NCBI RefSeq assembly: GCF_000833575.1
Contig: NZ_CP010827.1
Location: 1,661,993 to 1,725,992 of the forward strand
DNA length: 64,000 nucleotides
Source: Corynebacterium singulare
Lineage (GTDB): Bacteria > Actinomycetota > Actinomycetes > Mycobacteriales > Mycobacteriaceae
Reading direction: 5' to 3'
This document shows, in pieces, positions 18,042-28,103 of this stretch. A model generated the notes under the pieces. That model was not told the origin of the DNA and searched no databases. It saw nothing but the letters and a program-made list of their open reading frames with translations. Numbering within the stretch: position 1 is the stretch's first letter; every line of letters begins with the position of its first letter. The position numbers and the translations under genes were made by a program.

Positions 18042-18419
18042 ATGACTCGACCAGATTCTTCAGCCACCACTATCCGCCTCGCCGGGGTGCATTTCGATGT
18101 CCATGACGATGCCGTCACCGTCCACTGGCTCCTTGGTGGGCTGCCACACTACCGAGACGTCACCTACACTCTCCATACCCGCGACCTCGAACTCACCATC
18201 CTCTTCAACAAGGACGAGCTGAACTCCATGGAGATCGCGTCCTTTGGCGAGGACACTCGTGACATTCACCGCACTGTGAATTATGCCTACGCCTACACTC
18301 CAGAAGCTCTTGCCGTCACCATCCCTTCCTCCCATTTTGAATTGCATGACGAAGTTTTCACCATGGCGCTCTACGTGGACGGCACGTCCTGCGGCGAGTG
18401 GACCGGAACGGTTATCTAA
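18042..18419 (+). CDS. Hypothetical protein
   Basis: 125 residues, soluble, beta-rich in appearance, with no recognised domain. It contains repeated His/Tyr/Thr-rich strands (LPHYRDVTYTLHTRDLEL) and an acidic central part. The ATG at 18042 lies 20 bp after the stop of the EIIC-like gene; AGGGG is 5 nt upstream. An upstream in-frame ATG at 17958 would overlap the EIIC-like gene by 64 bp and is less likely. It may be co-transcribed with that gene. Confidence 0.65.
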   Translation: MTRPDSSATTIRLAGVHFDVHDDAVTVHWLLGGLPHYRDVTYTLHTRDLELTILFNKDELNSMEIASFGEDTRDIHRTVNYAYAYTPEALAVTIPSSHFELHDEVFTMALYVDGTSCGEWTGTVI

Positions 18420-18506
18420 GGCTGCCTAAACCCATCCAATCTAAGGCTGCACTGCGCCCGCTCAAGTTAGCCTACACACGCTTTACAAGCGCGTGACCAG
18501 CGATGA

Positions 18507-18554
18507 TACTTAAGTACTAGAAGTTCTCTAGACAATTGAGAACCTGGTTAGTAT
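18507..18554 (+). promoter_or_regulatory. Promoter region with dyads upstream of the VIT-type gene
   Basis: TACTTAAGTA (18507-18516) is a perfect palindrome. GTTCTC (18523-18528) and GAGAAC (18538-18543) form an inverted repeat with a 9-nt spacer. TAGTAT (18549-18554) is a likely -10 hexamer. No close DtxR box was found. The regulator is unknown. Confidence 0.4.
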
Positions 18555-18566
18555 AAGGAGCGGGCC

Positions 18567-19277
18567 ATGACTCTTCATGACGATGAGCCTCACGGTGCTT
18601 CCCACAACGCGCGGCTGAATTCGCTACGTGCCGGTGTGCTTGGCGCTAACGACGGAATCGTCTCCGTCGCCGCGCTTGTGTTAGGCGTGGTGGGCTCGGG
18701 GGCGTCGGCAAGCGCAATTCTCACAGCTGGACTCGCTGCCACAGTGTCAGGCGCAGCATCAATGGCATTAGGTGAATACGTATCCGTTTCCGCACAACGT
18801 GATTCCGAAAGAATGATGATTGCCAAAGAGACCCGCGAGCTTGCCGAGCTCCCAGAACCGGAGCACGAGGAGCTGGTCTCGATGCTCTCTAGTTATGGAA
18901 TGAACACAACGACGGCTGAAACTGCCGCACAGGAAATCGCTGCCAAAGACAGACTCCTCGAGGCTCACTTGCGCTTAGAGATGGGCATTGATGGCGAGGA
19001 CCTCACCAACCCGTGGCATGCAGCGTTCTGGTCAGCCGTGTCCTTCTTGGCGGGTGCTGCCCTGCCGCTCATCTCGGTTTTCTTCGCGCCAATGGAGATG
19101 GCAGCAGCCGTCGTTGCTATCATCACGCTCGTCGCGTTGGCTGTGACAGGCTACGTTTCTGCACGTCTGGCAAACACTGATGCAACCCATTCCATGCTGC
19201 GTCTCGTTTTCGGCGGCGCCTTGGGCCTGGCGATCACCTACGGTATCGGCGTTGCCTTCGGTGGAGTCATAGGATAA
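18567..19277 (+). CDS. VIT1/CCC1-family Fe/Mn transporter-like membrane protein
   Basis: 236 residues. The family signature RAGVLGANDGIVSVAALVLGV opens the first membrane segment. A cytoplasmic helical domain (about 75-150) is rich in Glu (MMIAKETRELAELPEPEHEEL), as expected for the metal-binding domain. Three further hydrophobic segments close the protein. Members export or sequester Fe(II) or Mn(II). An AAGGAG ribosome binding site lies 8 nt before the ATG. Metal specificity cannot be told from sequence. Confidence 0.88.
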   Translation: MTLHDDEPHGASHNARLNSLRAGVLGANDGIVSVAALVLGVVGSGASASAILTAGLAATVSGAASMALGEYVSVSAQRDSERMMIAKETRELAELPEPEHEELVSMLSSYGMNTTTAETAAQEIAAKDRLLEAHLRLEMGIDGEDLTNPWHAAFWSAVSFLAGAALPLISVFFAPMEMAAAVVAIITLVALAVTGYVSARLANTDATHSMLRLVFGGALGLAITYGIGVAFGGVIG

Positions 19278-19370
19278 GCACCAACGGCGCGCGCTACTCC
19301 GCACACACCACCGCCCCCACGCCGCTGATGCAGTCGTGGGGCGGTACGGTGTGAGCATGAGGCCAAGCAG

Positions 19371-19901
19371 TTACGCAGTTCGGACGGACTCTGCCTGGAG
19401 TGCTTGGGCTACAGCCTCGACAACGCCGGCGACCTTAATGCCTTCCCAAATCTGCTCCTTGGTCACGCCCTCCTCGAGAAGGGTGTTGGCATGGGCAGAC
19501 AGGCAGTGCTCACAGCCGTTGATCGCAGAAACAACCGTGCTCCACAGCTCAAACGTGGCCTTGTCCACGCCCGGCTTGGAGATGATGTTCATGCGCAGGC
19601 CGAATTTAACTTGGGCGAAGTCATCACCCAACCAGCTCTTGGCGCGGTAAGCCACATTGTTCATGGCCATTACCGTGGCAGCGCCGAGGGCTGCGTCAAG
19701 CGCCGCCTCACTGAGGTGCTCGCGGGCGTCCTCAAGAATCTCCTTGAGTACGAGGTCATTGCGGGTAGCTGCAGCGGCGGCAACCAGGCTGCCCCACAGC
19801 TGTTCCTCGTTCAGCTCGGTAGTACGGGACAGCGTGCCGAGGTTGAGCTTCTGATCCTTGGCATAGGCCGGAAGCGCGGACTTTAGGTTATCAATAGACA
19901 C
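19371..19901 (-). CDS. ahpD: Alkyl hydroperoxide reductase AhpD
   Basis: A 176-residue all-alpha thiol peroxidase/reductase that reduces oxidised AhpC using the CxxC pair. Catalytic residues are in place: Glu118, Cys130, Cys133 and His137 (GCEHCLSAH), the same arrangement as M. tuberculosis AhpD. It follows ahpC by 46 bp and is surely co-transcribed with it. With AhpC it would form the peroxide detoxification couple in the cytoplasm. Confidence 0.95.
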   Translation of the reverse strand: MSIDNLKSALPAYAKDQKLNLGTLSRTTELNEEQLWGSLVAAAAATRNDLVLKEILEDAREHLSEAALDAALGAATVMAMNNVAYRAKSWLGDDFAQVKFGLRMNIISKPGVDKATFELWSTVVSAINGCEHCLSAHANTLLEEGVTKEQIWEGIKVAGVVEAVAQALQAESVRTA

Positions 19902-19947
19902 TGGCGGTCTCCTTTCGCGGACTTTCCCTGTCAGTCACCGCCCTTAA

Positions 19948-20541
19948 TTAAAGGGCAGACTTAACGACGTCCAGTTTGTTGATGTTCTTCGTCGGGTCAT
20001 TAGCCTCCCAGTTGCAGGCACAAACCTCTTCCGACTGCAACGCGTCGAGCACGCGAAGCACCTCATCGACGTTGCGACCAACCGCATCCGGAGTCACGGA
20101 GACGAACTGGATGACACCATCTGGGTCGATGATGAAGGTGGCGCGATCGGCGACGCCGTCAGCGTTCTCCACGCCGAGGGCACGGATCAGGTCGTGGCGG
20201 ATGTCAGAGAACATCGGGAACGGAACTTCCTTGAGCTCTGGGTGGGTAGCGCGCCAGTTGAAGTGGGCGTACTCGTTATCGGTAGAGCCGCCAAGAATCT
20301 GGGTATCGCGATCCTGGAACTCTTCATCCAGCTTGCCAAAGGCCGCAATCTCGGTCGGACACACAAAGGTGAAATCCTTCGGGTAGAAGAACACAACCTT
20401 CCACATGCCGCGGTACTTATCCAGGGAAACCTGCTCGAAGTAATCCTCCGGCTGGTTCGCGTTGACGTCGTGGAGGTCACCGCCCTTCAGCGCAGTTAGC
20501 TCGAACTCTGGGAACTGTTCGCCGACGGTCAGGATAGGCAT
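19948..20541 (-). CDS. ahpC: Alkyl hydroperoxide reductase AhpC (peroxiredoxin)
   Basis: A 2-Cys peroxiredoxin of 197 residues that reduces H2O2, organic peroxides and peroxynitrite. The peroxidatic Cys61 lies in FTFVCPTE, and Cys174 and Cys176 (EEVCACNW) match the three-cysteine scheme of the mycobacterial enzyme. The start MPILTVGEQFP at 20541 is preferred; the longer frame to 20625 runs through the regulatory region. It is divergent from oxyR, which is expected to control it. Confidence 0.96.
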   Translation of the reverse strand: MPILTVGEQFPEFELTALKGGDLHDVNANQPEDYFEQVSLDKYRGMWKVVFFYPKDFTFVCPTEIAAFGKLDEEFQDRDTQILGGSTDNEYAHFNWRATHPELKEVPFPMFSDIRHDLIRALGVENADGVADRATFIIDPDGVIQFVSVTPDAVGRNVDEVLRVLDALQSEEVCACNWEANDPTKNINKLDVVKSAL

Positions 20542-20700
20542 AGAAAGAGTCAACTCCTTGCAGAAATTGTGATGCAAATCTCTGTAGCTATATGTCAGTG
20601 CGCCATTACGCTGGCATGTAGCCACTCAGTTGCTAAGTATGCCAACAGCACCTTCGCAAGTCAATAGTTTGACTTATTTATAAGTGTTAGAGTTATAGGC
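20542..20700. promoter_or_regulatory. ahpC-oxyR divergent control region
   Basis: 159 bp between the two starts. It contains a perfect inverted repeat ACTTAT-TT-ATAAGT (20672-20685), 15 bp before the oxyR start. This is a candidate LysR-type (OxyR) binding element or part of the oxyR promoter. No operator consensus was used to call it; the assignment is from position and symmetry. Confidence 0.5.
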
Positions 20701-21660
20701 ATGAACAATAAGGAGTATCGGCCGACGCTGGCGCAGCTACGCACCTTCGTTACCATCGCGGAGAACAAGCATTTCGGAACCGCAGCCGCCAAGCTCGATA
20801 TCTCCCAACCCTCCCTTTCCCAAGCCCTCGTGGCCCTCGAACAAGGCCTGGGCATCCAGCTCATCGAGCGCTCTACCCGCAAGGTGATCGTCACGTCCGC
20901 AGGCGAAGAACTTCTTCCTTTCGCCAAGGCTGCCCTCGAGGCCGCGGATGCCTTCCTCGCTCGCGCCAGAGGCACCAACGGTACGTTGTCTGGGCCTCTG
21001 ACCATTGGCATAATCCCCACGATCGCCCCCTACATACTTCCCGCACTGCTCCAGTCCATCACGGAGGTCTATCCCAATCTCGAGCCCCGATTCGTCGAGG
21101 AGCAGACTCAGCACCTACTCACTAAGCTGCGCGAGGGCACCGTCGATCTGGCAATCACAGCCCTTCCCACCGAAGCCTCCGGAATGGTGGAAGTCCCTCT
21201 GTACACCGAAAGTTTCACGGTCGTCACACCCACCGACCACCCCCTCGCGGGACGCGAGGACTTCACGCTCGAGCAGCTTGACGCCCTTGATCTTCTGCTT
21301 CTCGATGACGGCCACTGTCTGCGCGACCAAGTCCTTGATCTGTGCCGACGTGCCAAGATCAATCCCTCCGAGGCCACCAACGCTGTGACTCGCGCGTCCT
21401 CTCTCACCACCATTCTTCAGCTCGTTATGGGCGGCCTCGGCGCCACCCTGGTTCCCGAGTCAGCGTTGGCTACCGAATGCACCCATCCACAGCTCGCCGT
21501 TGCCCGCTTTGCCCCCACTGTCGCCGCCGAGCGCCAGGTAGGCCTCACGTTTCGCTCATCCGCGGCCCGCGCCGAGGAATTCCGAACCTTCGGAGCTCTA
21601 GTCACTGCCGCCTACCATGCTGCGCTGACGCGTTCCCGCGAGCTCTTCCCAGTTCCCTAA
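20701..21660 (+). CDS. oxyR: Hydrogen peroxide-sensing regulator OxyR
   Basis: A LysR-type regulator of 319 residues. The winged HTH is at about 8-68 (FGTAAAKLDISQPSLSQALVALEQGL). The effector domain carries the redox pair Cys206 and Cys215 in LLLDDGHCLRDQVLDLC, matching Cys199/Cys208 of E. coli OxyR. It is divergent from ahpC-ahpD. Whether it acts as activator or repressor here cannot be read from sequence; in C. glutamicum it represses peroxide-defence genes. Confidence 0.95.
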   Translation: MNNKEYRPTLAQLRTFVTIAENKHFGTAAAKLDISQPSLSQALVALEQGLGIQLIERSTRKVIVTSAGEELLPFAKAALEAADAFLARARGTNGTLSGPLTIGIIPTIAPYILPALLQSITEVYPNLEPRFVEEQTQHLLTKLREGTVDLAITALPTEASGMVEVPLYTESFTVVTPTDHPLAGREDFTLEQLDALDLLLLDDGHCLRDQVLDLCRRAKINPSEATNAVTRASSLTTILQLVMGGLGATLVPESALATECTHPQLAVARFAPTVAAERQVGLTFRSSAARAEEFRTFGALVTAAYHAALTRSRELFPVP

Positions 21661-21670
21661 AACGAGAGGT

Positions 21671-21717
21671 GCCCCTTTCCTCTGTCCGTCCTGTGTGGAT
21701 GGACAGAGGAAAGGGGC
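21671..21717. terminator. Perfect 17-bp hairpin between oxyR and the convergent gene
   Basis: GCCCCTTTCCTCTGTCC (21671-21687) pairs base for base with 21701-21717 around a 13-nt loop. It begins 10 bp after the oxyR stop. No T-run follows on either strand, so it may act as a bidirectional terminator or as an RNA 3' end stabiliser. Confidence 0.7.
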
Positions 21718-21748
21718 GAGATCACTCGTTACGCGCGAGTGTTATGCC

Positions 21749-22843
21749 TTACTGCACCGCCGGAGCATATCGACCCTGGCACTGACGGCACAGATGCGCA
21801 GTAGCCAACTGCATAGCCGGGGCAATGACCACCAGCGCAAGGCCCAGCGTTATGAGCGAGGCCGCAAATAGCAGAGCAGAAAGAACAATGAACAGCAGGA
21901 TATGACCGTAGTTGTCCTTACCCAGCTTCAGCCCCTTCGAGAATGCCTCACCGATGGAGGAGGTGTCCGCGGCAAGCCACGGCATGAGGACGAAGAAAGG
22001 CTGGATGAACAGCGCGACAAGAAAAGACACTAGCAGCAGGCCGAGTATGGAGCCCACCAAGGTCATCACCTGGCCATCAGAAGGCTGTTCCAGACTGTCC
22101 AACTCGGACGCTGACAGACCACCAAAGCCCACCACGATAGCTATGACTACCAATGCGACAATGACTATAGCGGCCAACAAGCCCAATACAAGGCTTACAA
22201 CAAACGGCTGGATCCAACGGACCCCTTGGAAAAGGGTCCCCCACGTCGGCTTTGGCGTGTCAATCTCACGGTAGGCCAAGCGGTAGACCACAAGTCCAAT
22301 GACGAGAGAAAGAATGCTCGTCACGAAGGAGAGGAGGTCGAAGACAACGCTGACTCCATCACCTTCGGCATTCTGCGCTGCGTTGACCCCTGCCTGGCTA
22401 ACAAGCTGAATAAGACCAACGACGACAGCGCCCAGAATCCACAGCAACGGGTTCTTCAGGGTGGCGTTGAATCCCCACTTGATGGCTTCAACAGCGCTCA
22501 CCGGACCGGTATAAGCTGGGCCAGCCTGCGGGCCAGGACCACTATAACTGCTGTCACCCCCATAGCCTGCGCCCGCGTAGCCCTCCTGGCCAGCGTTATA
22601 GGCACCGTAGCCGCCGTAGTCCTGGCCAACGCCAAAGGAGTCGCTGCCAGATGAGCTGCCTCCGTAGGCGCTTCCGCCGAATCCTTCGTTGGAGCCATAG
22701 CCACCAGGCTGGCCGAAACCCGCTTGGTCTTCTGGGTGGTTGGTCGGCTCATAACGCGGCAAGCCACCATTATTATTGACACCACCACCGAAGCCGTTCG
22801 GGGAGGAATTGTTCTCTGAATTAGGGTCAAAGGGATTGGTCAT
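21749..22843 (-). CDS. Membrane protein with Gly/Tyr/Ser-rich N-terminal region
   Basis: 364 residues, family not recognised. Residues 1-115 are low-complexity and disordered, rich in Gly, Tyr, Ser, Asn and Gln (GYGSNEGFGG, YGGYGAYNAGQEGYAG). They are followed by about six hydrophobic segments (from about 130 to 350) and a C-terminal CRQCQGRY. The start ATG at 22843 has AAAGGA 8 nt upstream. It is divergent from hrpA. The prion-like N-terminus could mediate protein contacts; this is inference only. Confidence 0.75.
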   Translation of the reverse strand: MTNPFDPNSENNSSPNGFGGGVNNNGGLPRYEPTNHPEDQAGFGQPGGYGSNEGFGGSAYGGSSSGSDSFGVGQDYGGYGAYNAGQEGYAGAGYGGDSSYSGPGPQAGPAYTGPVSAVEAIKWGFNATLKNPLLWILGAVVVGLIQLVSQAGVNAAQNAEGDGVSVVFDLLSFVTSILSLVIGLVVYRLAYREIDTPKPTWGTLFQGVRWIQPFVVSLVLGLLAAIVIVALVVIAIVVGFGGLSASELDSLEQPSDGQVMTLVGSILGLLLVSFLVALFIQPFFVLMPWLAADTSSIGEAFSKGLKLGKDNYGHILLFIVLSALLFAASLITLGLALVVIAPAMQLATAHLCRQCQGRYAPAVQ

Positions 22844-22937
22844 CACTTGTGTCCTTTACATCTTTGGTCACATAGACAACACGAGAGTACCAACAACTTC
22901 ACGTTAATCGGTGAAAGAGTAAGCTTTTAGAGCGATT

Positions 22938-25900
22938 ATGACTGCCACTCGCGATGAACTCTATAGCGCTCTCACCAATGTCTCTTTGAGTGATGAGCGA
23001 GCTTTCCGCCGCCGCCTCCGCAAAGCCCGCGCGCCCCACGCTCTCGAGGCCATCAGAGCCGATATTGATACCGCGCACGAGCGCTTGGCGGCCATCGACG
23101 CTGGGGTTCCCGATATTAGCTACCCAGAGCAGCTTCCTGTCACCGCACGGCGAGACGACATTGCTGAGGCCATTGAGAACAACCAAGTGGTCATTATTGC
23201 CGGTGAGACCGGTTCCGGTAAGACCACTCAGATCCCAAAGATCTGTCTGGAGCTCGGCCGCGGACGTCGTGGCCTCATTGGCCATACGCAGCCGCGCCGT
23301 CTGGCTGCCCGCACTGTGGCCGAGCGCATTGCGGATGAGCTCAATCAGTCGATCGGGGAATCGGTAGGCTATGCCATCCGCTTTGATGACCGAGTCTCTG
23401 CCACCACTGCGGTGAAGCTCATGACGGACGGCATTTTGCTTGCGGAGATGCAACGAGACCGCTTCCTTAACGCGTACGACACCATCATCATCGATGAAGC
23501 TCACGAGCGCTCCCTCAATATCGACTTCCTGCTGGGATATCTCAAACGTCTGCTGCCCAAGCGCCCGGATCTCAAGGTGATTATTACCTCCGCAACTATT
23601 GACCCAGAACGCTTCGCAGAGCATTTTTCCAACGCGGAAGGAGAACCTGCTCCCATCATCGAAGTCTCTGGCCGCACCTACCCGGTAGAAATCCGCTACC
23701 GCCCCCTTGAGGTGGAGTCCGGTGGTAAGACCATTGACCTCGACCCCTTGGACGCCTTGTGCGAAGCCATTGAGGAGCTCATGGCCGAAGGCGAAGGAGA
23801 TATCCTCTGTTTCTTTCCTGGCGAGCGCGATATTCGTGATGCGATGGAAGCTATCGAGGGCCGACGATGGCGCGGCGTGGAGGTCACTCCCCTCTTCGGC
23901 CGCCTTTCCAACCAGGAGCAGCACCGCGTCTTCAGCTCGCACCGCGGTCGACGTATCGTTTTGTCCACCAACATCGCCGAGACATCACTGACCGTGCCCG
24001 GTATCCGCTATGTTGTTGACACCGGTACGGCACGTATCTCGCGTTATTCCACCCGAACCAAGGTTCAGCGCCTGCCCATCGAGCCTATTTCTCAGGCCAG
24101 CGCCAACCAGCGTTCGGGCCGCTGTGGCCGTGTCGCTGATGGTATTGCTATTCGCCTCTACAGCGAGCAGGATTTCCTTTCTCGCCCAGAATTCACGGAT
24201 CCGGAAATTCTGCGCACCAACCTTGCCAGCGTCATCCTGCAGATGATCTCGCTGCGCCTCGGCGATATTTCCGAGTTCCCCTTTGTCCAGCCTCCCGAGC
24301 CCAAGGCCGTTCGCGATGGCCTTCTTCTTCTCCACGAACTGGGCGCACTCCAAGGCAAAGAAAAGGACGGCCTTCCGGTTCTCACCCGCGTAGGCCGCGA
24401 CCTCGCGCGCATTCCTGTCGATCCACGTATGGCCCGCATGCTCGTAGAAGCCAACAGCTCTGGATGTCTGACGGACGTCATGATCATTGTCGCTGCGATG
24501 ACGATTCAGGATGTGCGCGAACGTCCCATGGACAAGCAAACCCAGGCTGATCAGTCGCATGCCAGGTTCAAGGACAGGACCTCCGACTTCCTGTCCATGC
24601 TCAACTTGTGGGACTTTGTGCAGGAAACCCGCGAAGAAATGAGCGGCAACGCCTTCCGCAAGCGCATGAAGGCTGATTTCTTGCACTATATGCGCATCCG
24701 TGAGTGGTTCGATCTTGTACGCCAACTGCGCGATGTGGCCAAGCAACTCGGATGGAAAGCCCAGGAAGGTACCGAACGCCGCCCGGATGACATCCACATG
24801 TCCCTGCTGTCCGGACTGCTCTCCAATATCGGCGCCCGTGATGGAAACTCGAAGGAATTCATCGGCGCCCGCAACACGCGGTTCCTTGTTTTCCCCGGTT
24901 CTGCCCTGGCAAAGAAGCCACCGGAGTTTCTTATGGCTGCCGAACTTGTGGAGACCTCCAGGCTTTGGGCACGCGACGTCGCAGCTATCGATCCAGCGTG
25001 GGTGGAAAAGTTGGCGAAGGACCTTCTAAAGCACAACTATTCCGACCCGACATGGTCACGAAAACGCGGTTCCGCTGTGGTCACCCAGCGCTCGACCCTC
25101 TACGGGGTCACCGTAGTGGCTGACCGTACTGTGCCTTACCACCGCGTCGACCAAGCAGCGGCCCGCGATATGTTCATCCGCAATGCGCTTGTCGACGGCG
25201 ACTGGACGACCCACCACCACTTCTTCCACGACAACAAGCGCAAGCTTGCTGAGGCCTCCGAATTCGAGGAGAAGGCTCGTCGCCGCGGACTTGTCGTCGA
25301 CGACGATACCTTGTTCGACTTCTATGACCAGCGCATTCCGGAGACGGTCACCACGGCTCGGCACTTCGATTCATGGTGGAAGAAGCAAAAGAACAAACAT
25401 GCCCTCGATTTCGATCCAGAGAAGCTCCTTGAGGATGACCATGACGTCACCGAGGAGGCTTTCCCCGACCGCTGGCTGAAGGGCAGCATCGACTACGACC
25501 TCTCCTACAAGTTCGAACCTGGCGACCCGCTCGATGGCGTCACGCTCATGGTTCCCGTGCCGCTGCTCGCGGGCCTCGACACCGAGGGTTTCGACTGGTT
25601 GGTACCGGGCCTGCGGCTTGAGCTGGTCACGGAACTTATTCGGTCCCTTCCTAAGGCACTGCGCCGCACAGTAGTGCCGGCCCCTGAGTTTGCGGAACGT
25701 GCGCTCCCTAAGCTTCTTCCCTACGAGGGACGCCTCACCGAACAGCTGGCTTCCGTGCTGCAGGAGATGGGTGGCCAAGGCATTAACGCCACTGATTTCC
25801 GCCCCGATCAACTTGATCCACACTTGCGGATGAACTTCGCAGCGGTGGATAAGCGCGGCAAGGTGATCGATTCCGACCGCGACCTCAAGGCTCTAGTCCA

Positions 25901-26813
25901 GCGTCAAGCCGGGCACATCTCTTCCTCTGTGTCCCGAGTCGGCCGCAAATCAGAATCCAAAGTAGTCAAGGAATGGTCTGACGATACCCTTGGCAGCATC
26001 GACGAAGAGGTCACCACCGTGGTGGATGGCCACGAAGTCACGGCCTACCCTGCTCTTGTGGCCACCAAGGAGGGTGTGGCCCTCAAGGTGCACCCCACGA
26101 AGGCAGCTGCCGATGCCTCCATGATCACCACCACGCTCACACTTTTGTTGCGGGAGATTTCCGTCAATACCCAGCAGATGGTCAAGGGCCTGCCGTTGCA
26201 GCAGCGAGTGGCTGTCGATGCTTACCCGCATGGCGGAGCTAAGGGACTCATCAACGACGCTCGAGTCGCAGCGGTTCGAGACATCATGATGGAGAAAGGA
26301 GGCCCGGTCCGCAGCCCCGCTGAATTCACCGCGTTACTCAATGCGGTGAAACCAGAAGTACCTGGCCGAGTCCGACAAGCTGTCGTGGCGATTGCCCCCG
26401 GTTTGGCTGAGTATTCGAACCTCTCCGCGGAGCTGAAGCAGTGGGAGGGCCCAGCCATCGACGATATTCGTTCTCAGCTTGAGTTCCTCTTGCCTCCGAA
26501 CGCGCTCACGGTCCATGGTATCCAGCACCTGCGTCATCTTCCGCGCTATATACAGGCCGCGCGGATTCGCCTCGAGGACATGAACCTCGATCCAGACCGT
26601 GATGCCGACCGTCAGGCAGACGTGGACGAGGCCAAGGCTTATCTGGCTAACCGTCTGCGGGCTCTACCCCCTGGCCGCGAAAAGACGCGTGAGGTCAAGG
26701 ACATTTACTGGATGATCGAGGAACTGCGGGTCTCACTCTTTGCCCAACGCCTGGGAACCGCCCACGCAGTTTCCCTTCGCCGAGTGCAGAAGGCCGCCGA
26801 CAAAGTGCGCTAG
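22938..26813 (+). CDS. hrpA: ATP-dependent RNA helicase HrpA
   Basis: A DEAH/RHA-family helicase of 1291 residues, full family length. Walker A GETGSGKT (89-96), DEAH in [18 protein letters not shown], and QRSGRCGRV (motif VI) are intact. HA2, OB-fold and the long C-terminal DUF3418 region follow. E. coli HrpA acts on mRNA and stalled ribosomes; the corynebacterial role is not known. The last 4 bp overlap the stop of the convergent nrdR. Confidence 0.95.
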   Translation: MTATRDELYSALTNVSLSDERAFRRRLRKARAPHALEAIRADIDTAHERLAAIDAGVPDISYPEQLPVTARRDDIAEAIENNQVVIIAGETGSGKTTQIPKICLELGRGRRGLIGHTQPRRLAARTVAERIADELNQSIGESVGYAIRFDDRVSATTAVKLMTDGILLAEMQRDRFLNAYDTIIIDEAHERSLNIDFLLGYLKRLLPKRPDLKVIITSATIDPERFAEHFSNAEGEPAPIIEVSGRTYPVEIRYRPLEVESGGKTIDLDPLDALCEAIEELMAEGEGDILCFFPGERDIRDAMEAIEGRRWRGVEVTPLFGRLSNQEQHRVFSSHRGRRIVLSTNIAETSLTVPGIRYVVDTGTARISRYSTRTKVQRLPIEPISQASANQRSGRCGRVADGIAIRLYSEQDFLSRPEFTDPEILRTNLASVILQMISLRLGDISEFPFVQPPEPKAVRDGLLLLHELGALQGKEKDGLPVLTRVGRDLARIPVDPRMARMLVEANSSGCLTDVMIIVAAMTIQDVRERPMDKQTQADQSHARFKDRTSDFLSMLNLWDFVQETREEMSGNAFRKRMKADFLHYMRIREWFDLVRQLRDVAKQLGWKAQEGTERRPDDIHMSLLSGLLSNIGARDGNSKEFIGARNTRFLVFPGSALAKKPPEFLMAAELVETSRLWARDVAAIDPAWVEKLAKDLLKHNYSDPTWSRKRGSAVVTQRSTLYGVTVVADRTVPYHRVDQAAARDMFIRNALVDGDWTTHHHFFHDNKRKLAEASEFEEKARRRGLVVDDDTLFDFYDQRIPETVTTARHFDSWWKKQKNKHALDFDPEKLLEDDHDVTEEAFPDRWLKGSIDYDLSYKFEPGDPLDGVTLMVPVPLLAGLDTEGFDWLVPGLRLELVTELIRSLPKALRRTVVPAPEFAERALPKLLPYEGRLTEQLASVLQEMGGQGINATDFRPDQLDPHLRMNFAAVDKRGKVIDSDRDLKALVQRQAGHISSSVSRVGRKSESKVVKEWSDDTLGSIDEEVTTVVDGHEVTAYPALVATKEGVALKVHPTKAAADASMITTTLTLLLREISVNTQQMVKGLPLQQRVAVDAYPHGGAKGLINDARVAAVRDIMMEKGGPVRSPAEFTALLNAVKPEVPGRVRQAVVAIAPGLAEYSNLSAELKQWEGPAIDDIRSQLEFLLPPNALTVHGIQHLRHLPRYIQAARIRLEDMNLDPDRDADRQADVDEAKAYLANRLRALPPGREKTREVKDIYWMIEELRVSLFAQRLGTAHAVSLRRVQKAADKVR

Positions 26814-27268
26814 AAGTAGTCTCGATCGCGTCGACGCATAAGGCGAATCTCAGATTCGAAGTCATCCGCGCTTTCGAAAGACTTGTATACGGACGCAAAT
26901 CGTAGATAGGCCACCTCATCGAGGTCACGCAACGGCTCGAGAATGGCTAGGCCGATGTCGTTGGCATTCACCTGGGAGGATCCATGGCTGCGCACTGTTT
27001 CCTCTACCTCTTGCGCCAGCTTCTTCAGTGCATCATCGCTCACGTCACGGCCTTGGCATGCACGTTGCACGCCACGAATGAGCTTGTCGCGACTAAATGG
27101 CTCAGCAAGACCATTGCGTTTGACTACCAGGAGGACCGCTTTTTCAACAGTGGTAAATCGGCCTTTACAGGCTGAGCATTCGCGGCGCCGACGTATCGAC
27201 GTACCGCTGTCCACCACACGGGAGTCAATAACTCGTGATTGTTCGTTGTGACAGAACGGGCAATACAC
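26810..27268 (-). CDS. nrdR: Ribonucleotide reductase regulator NrdR
   Basis: Represses nrd genes in response to dATP/ATP. 152 residues. The N-terminal zinc ribbon has Cys3, Cys6, Cys31 and Cys34 (YCPFC, CSAC), followed by an ATP-cone domain (about 46-136: [20 protein letters not shown]). It lies between hrpA and divS as in C. glutamicum. The first in-frame start is used. Upstream, TATCGCCCCG occurs twice (27360 and 27384), a possible promoter element. Confidence 0.96.
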   Translation of the reverse strand: MYCPFCHNEQSRVIDSRVVDSGTSIRRRRECSACKGRFTTVEKAVLLVVKRNGLAEPFSRDKLIRGVQRACQGRDVSDDALKKLAQEVEETVRSHGSSQVNANDIGLAILEPLRDLDEVAYLRFASVYKSFESADDFESEIRLMRRRDRDYF

Positions 27269-27424
27269 GGCGCGGTATCCTTCCTCACGGTGACTTGAGC
27301 TGCGCCCTTCTTACTCACCCCAAGGTGGGTTTAGCACTGCAAGAAACTCGGACGCGGAGTATCGCCCCGTAGTTTACTCACTGTATCGCCCCGCCCGGTA
27401 TCGGGAGTAGAGGTTACCGGAATT

Positions 27425-27820
27425 CTACTGGGAAGCCGCGGCCACGTCTTGAGTAGCGGAGGGTGCGGACGGAGCTTGTCCGTCGATGCTCAACCCGCCC
27501 CATACCGTGCCGATAAACACCGCAGCGCCGAATACTGCGCCAAGGACATAGTTACCTACGTTCGATCCACCGTGTAGACGATTCTCACCCCTGCATCGCG
27601 CAACTGCGGCGCTTTCAACCCGTCGTACATCACGCCTCTGTGTTCTATCTAACGGCGATAAAGTTCGAACATGTTCCGTTGGTGAGATTCGGCGCGCGGA
27701 GTCATTACCAAGCGCAGAGGGCTCCCACACCGACGCCGGTGGCACTACTGAAGGACGCGAAAAACTTTCGCCGCGAGCCGAGAAGCTGTGGTTACGGTTG
27801 GTATTGAGGGCGATAGCCAT
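27425..27820 (-). CDS. divS: SOS-induced cell division suppressor DivS
   Basis: A 131-residue protein with a basic, Arg/Ser-rich cytoplasmic N-terminus and a single membrane segment near the C-terminus (VGNYVLGAVFGAAVFIGTVWGGL). The position next to lexA and divergent from it matches DivS of C. glutamicum and Rv2719c of M. tuberculosis. DivS blocks septum formation during the SOS response. The start MAIALNTNRN at 27820 is 7 nt after GAAAGG. Confidence 0.85.
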   Translation of the reverse strand: MAIALNTNRNHSFSARGESFSRPSVVPPASVWEPSALGNDSARRISPTEHVRTLSPLDRTQRRDVRRVESAAVARCRGENRLHGGSNVGNYVLGAVFGAAVFIGTVWGGLSIDGQAPSAPSATQDVAAASQ

Positions 27821-27922
27821 GTTGTTGCCTTTCGTTGGTTGGTCACTAGGTGATGGCGATAGCTGAAGTGTAGAAAAGCACTCCGACACCATCGAACACT
27901 TCCATCGCTAAATAGTTCGAAT

Positions 27923-28000
27923 TGATGCGTATGTTCGATTTATAACACCTCCTCGAAAATTTGTCCACATCTGCGCGCCGACTCTCGAACATTTTTTCTT
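27923..28000. promoter_or_regulatory. Cluster of candidate LexA (SOS) sites between divS and lexA
   Basis: Compared by eye with the corynebacterial SOS pattern TCGAAC-N4-GTTCGA, there are three imperfect 16-mers: TGATGCGTATGTTCGA (27923-27938, about 10/16), TCGAAAATTTGTCCAC (27953-27968, about 12/16) and TCGAACATTTTTTCTT (27985-28000, about 12/16). Their position in the divergent promoter fits LexA autoregulation and SOS control of divS. Confidence 0.55.
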
Positions 28001-28103
28001 TACGTGATACAAAGGAACCAGGCGACAACACAATCTGCCCCAGATACATCACCCAATAGATCGCATTTCCCCGACCACCCTCCAAGCCTTCCTAGGAGTT
28101 GAC

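Noticed and set aside
18536..18554. Possible DtxR box before the VIT-type gene
   Set aside because: It matches at about half of the consensus positions with poor symmetry.
27667..27682. SOS-like TTCGAACATGTTCCG
   Set aside because: It is within the divS coding region, and its half-site spacing (2 nt) does not fit the LexA consensus.
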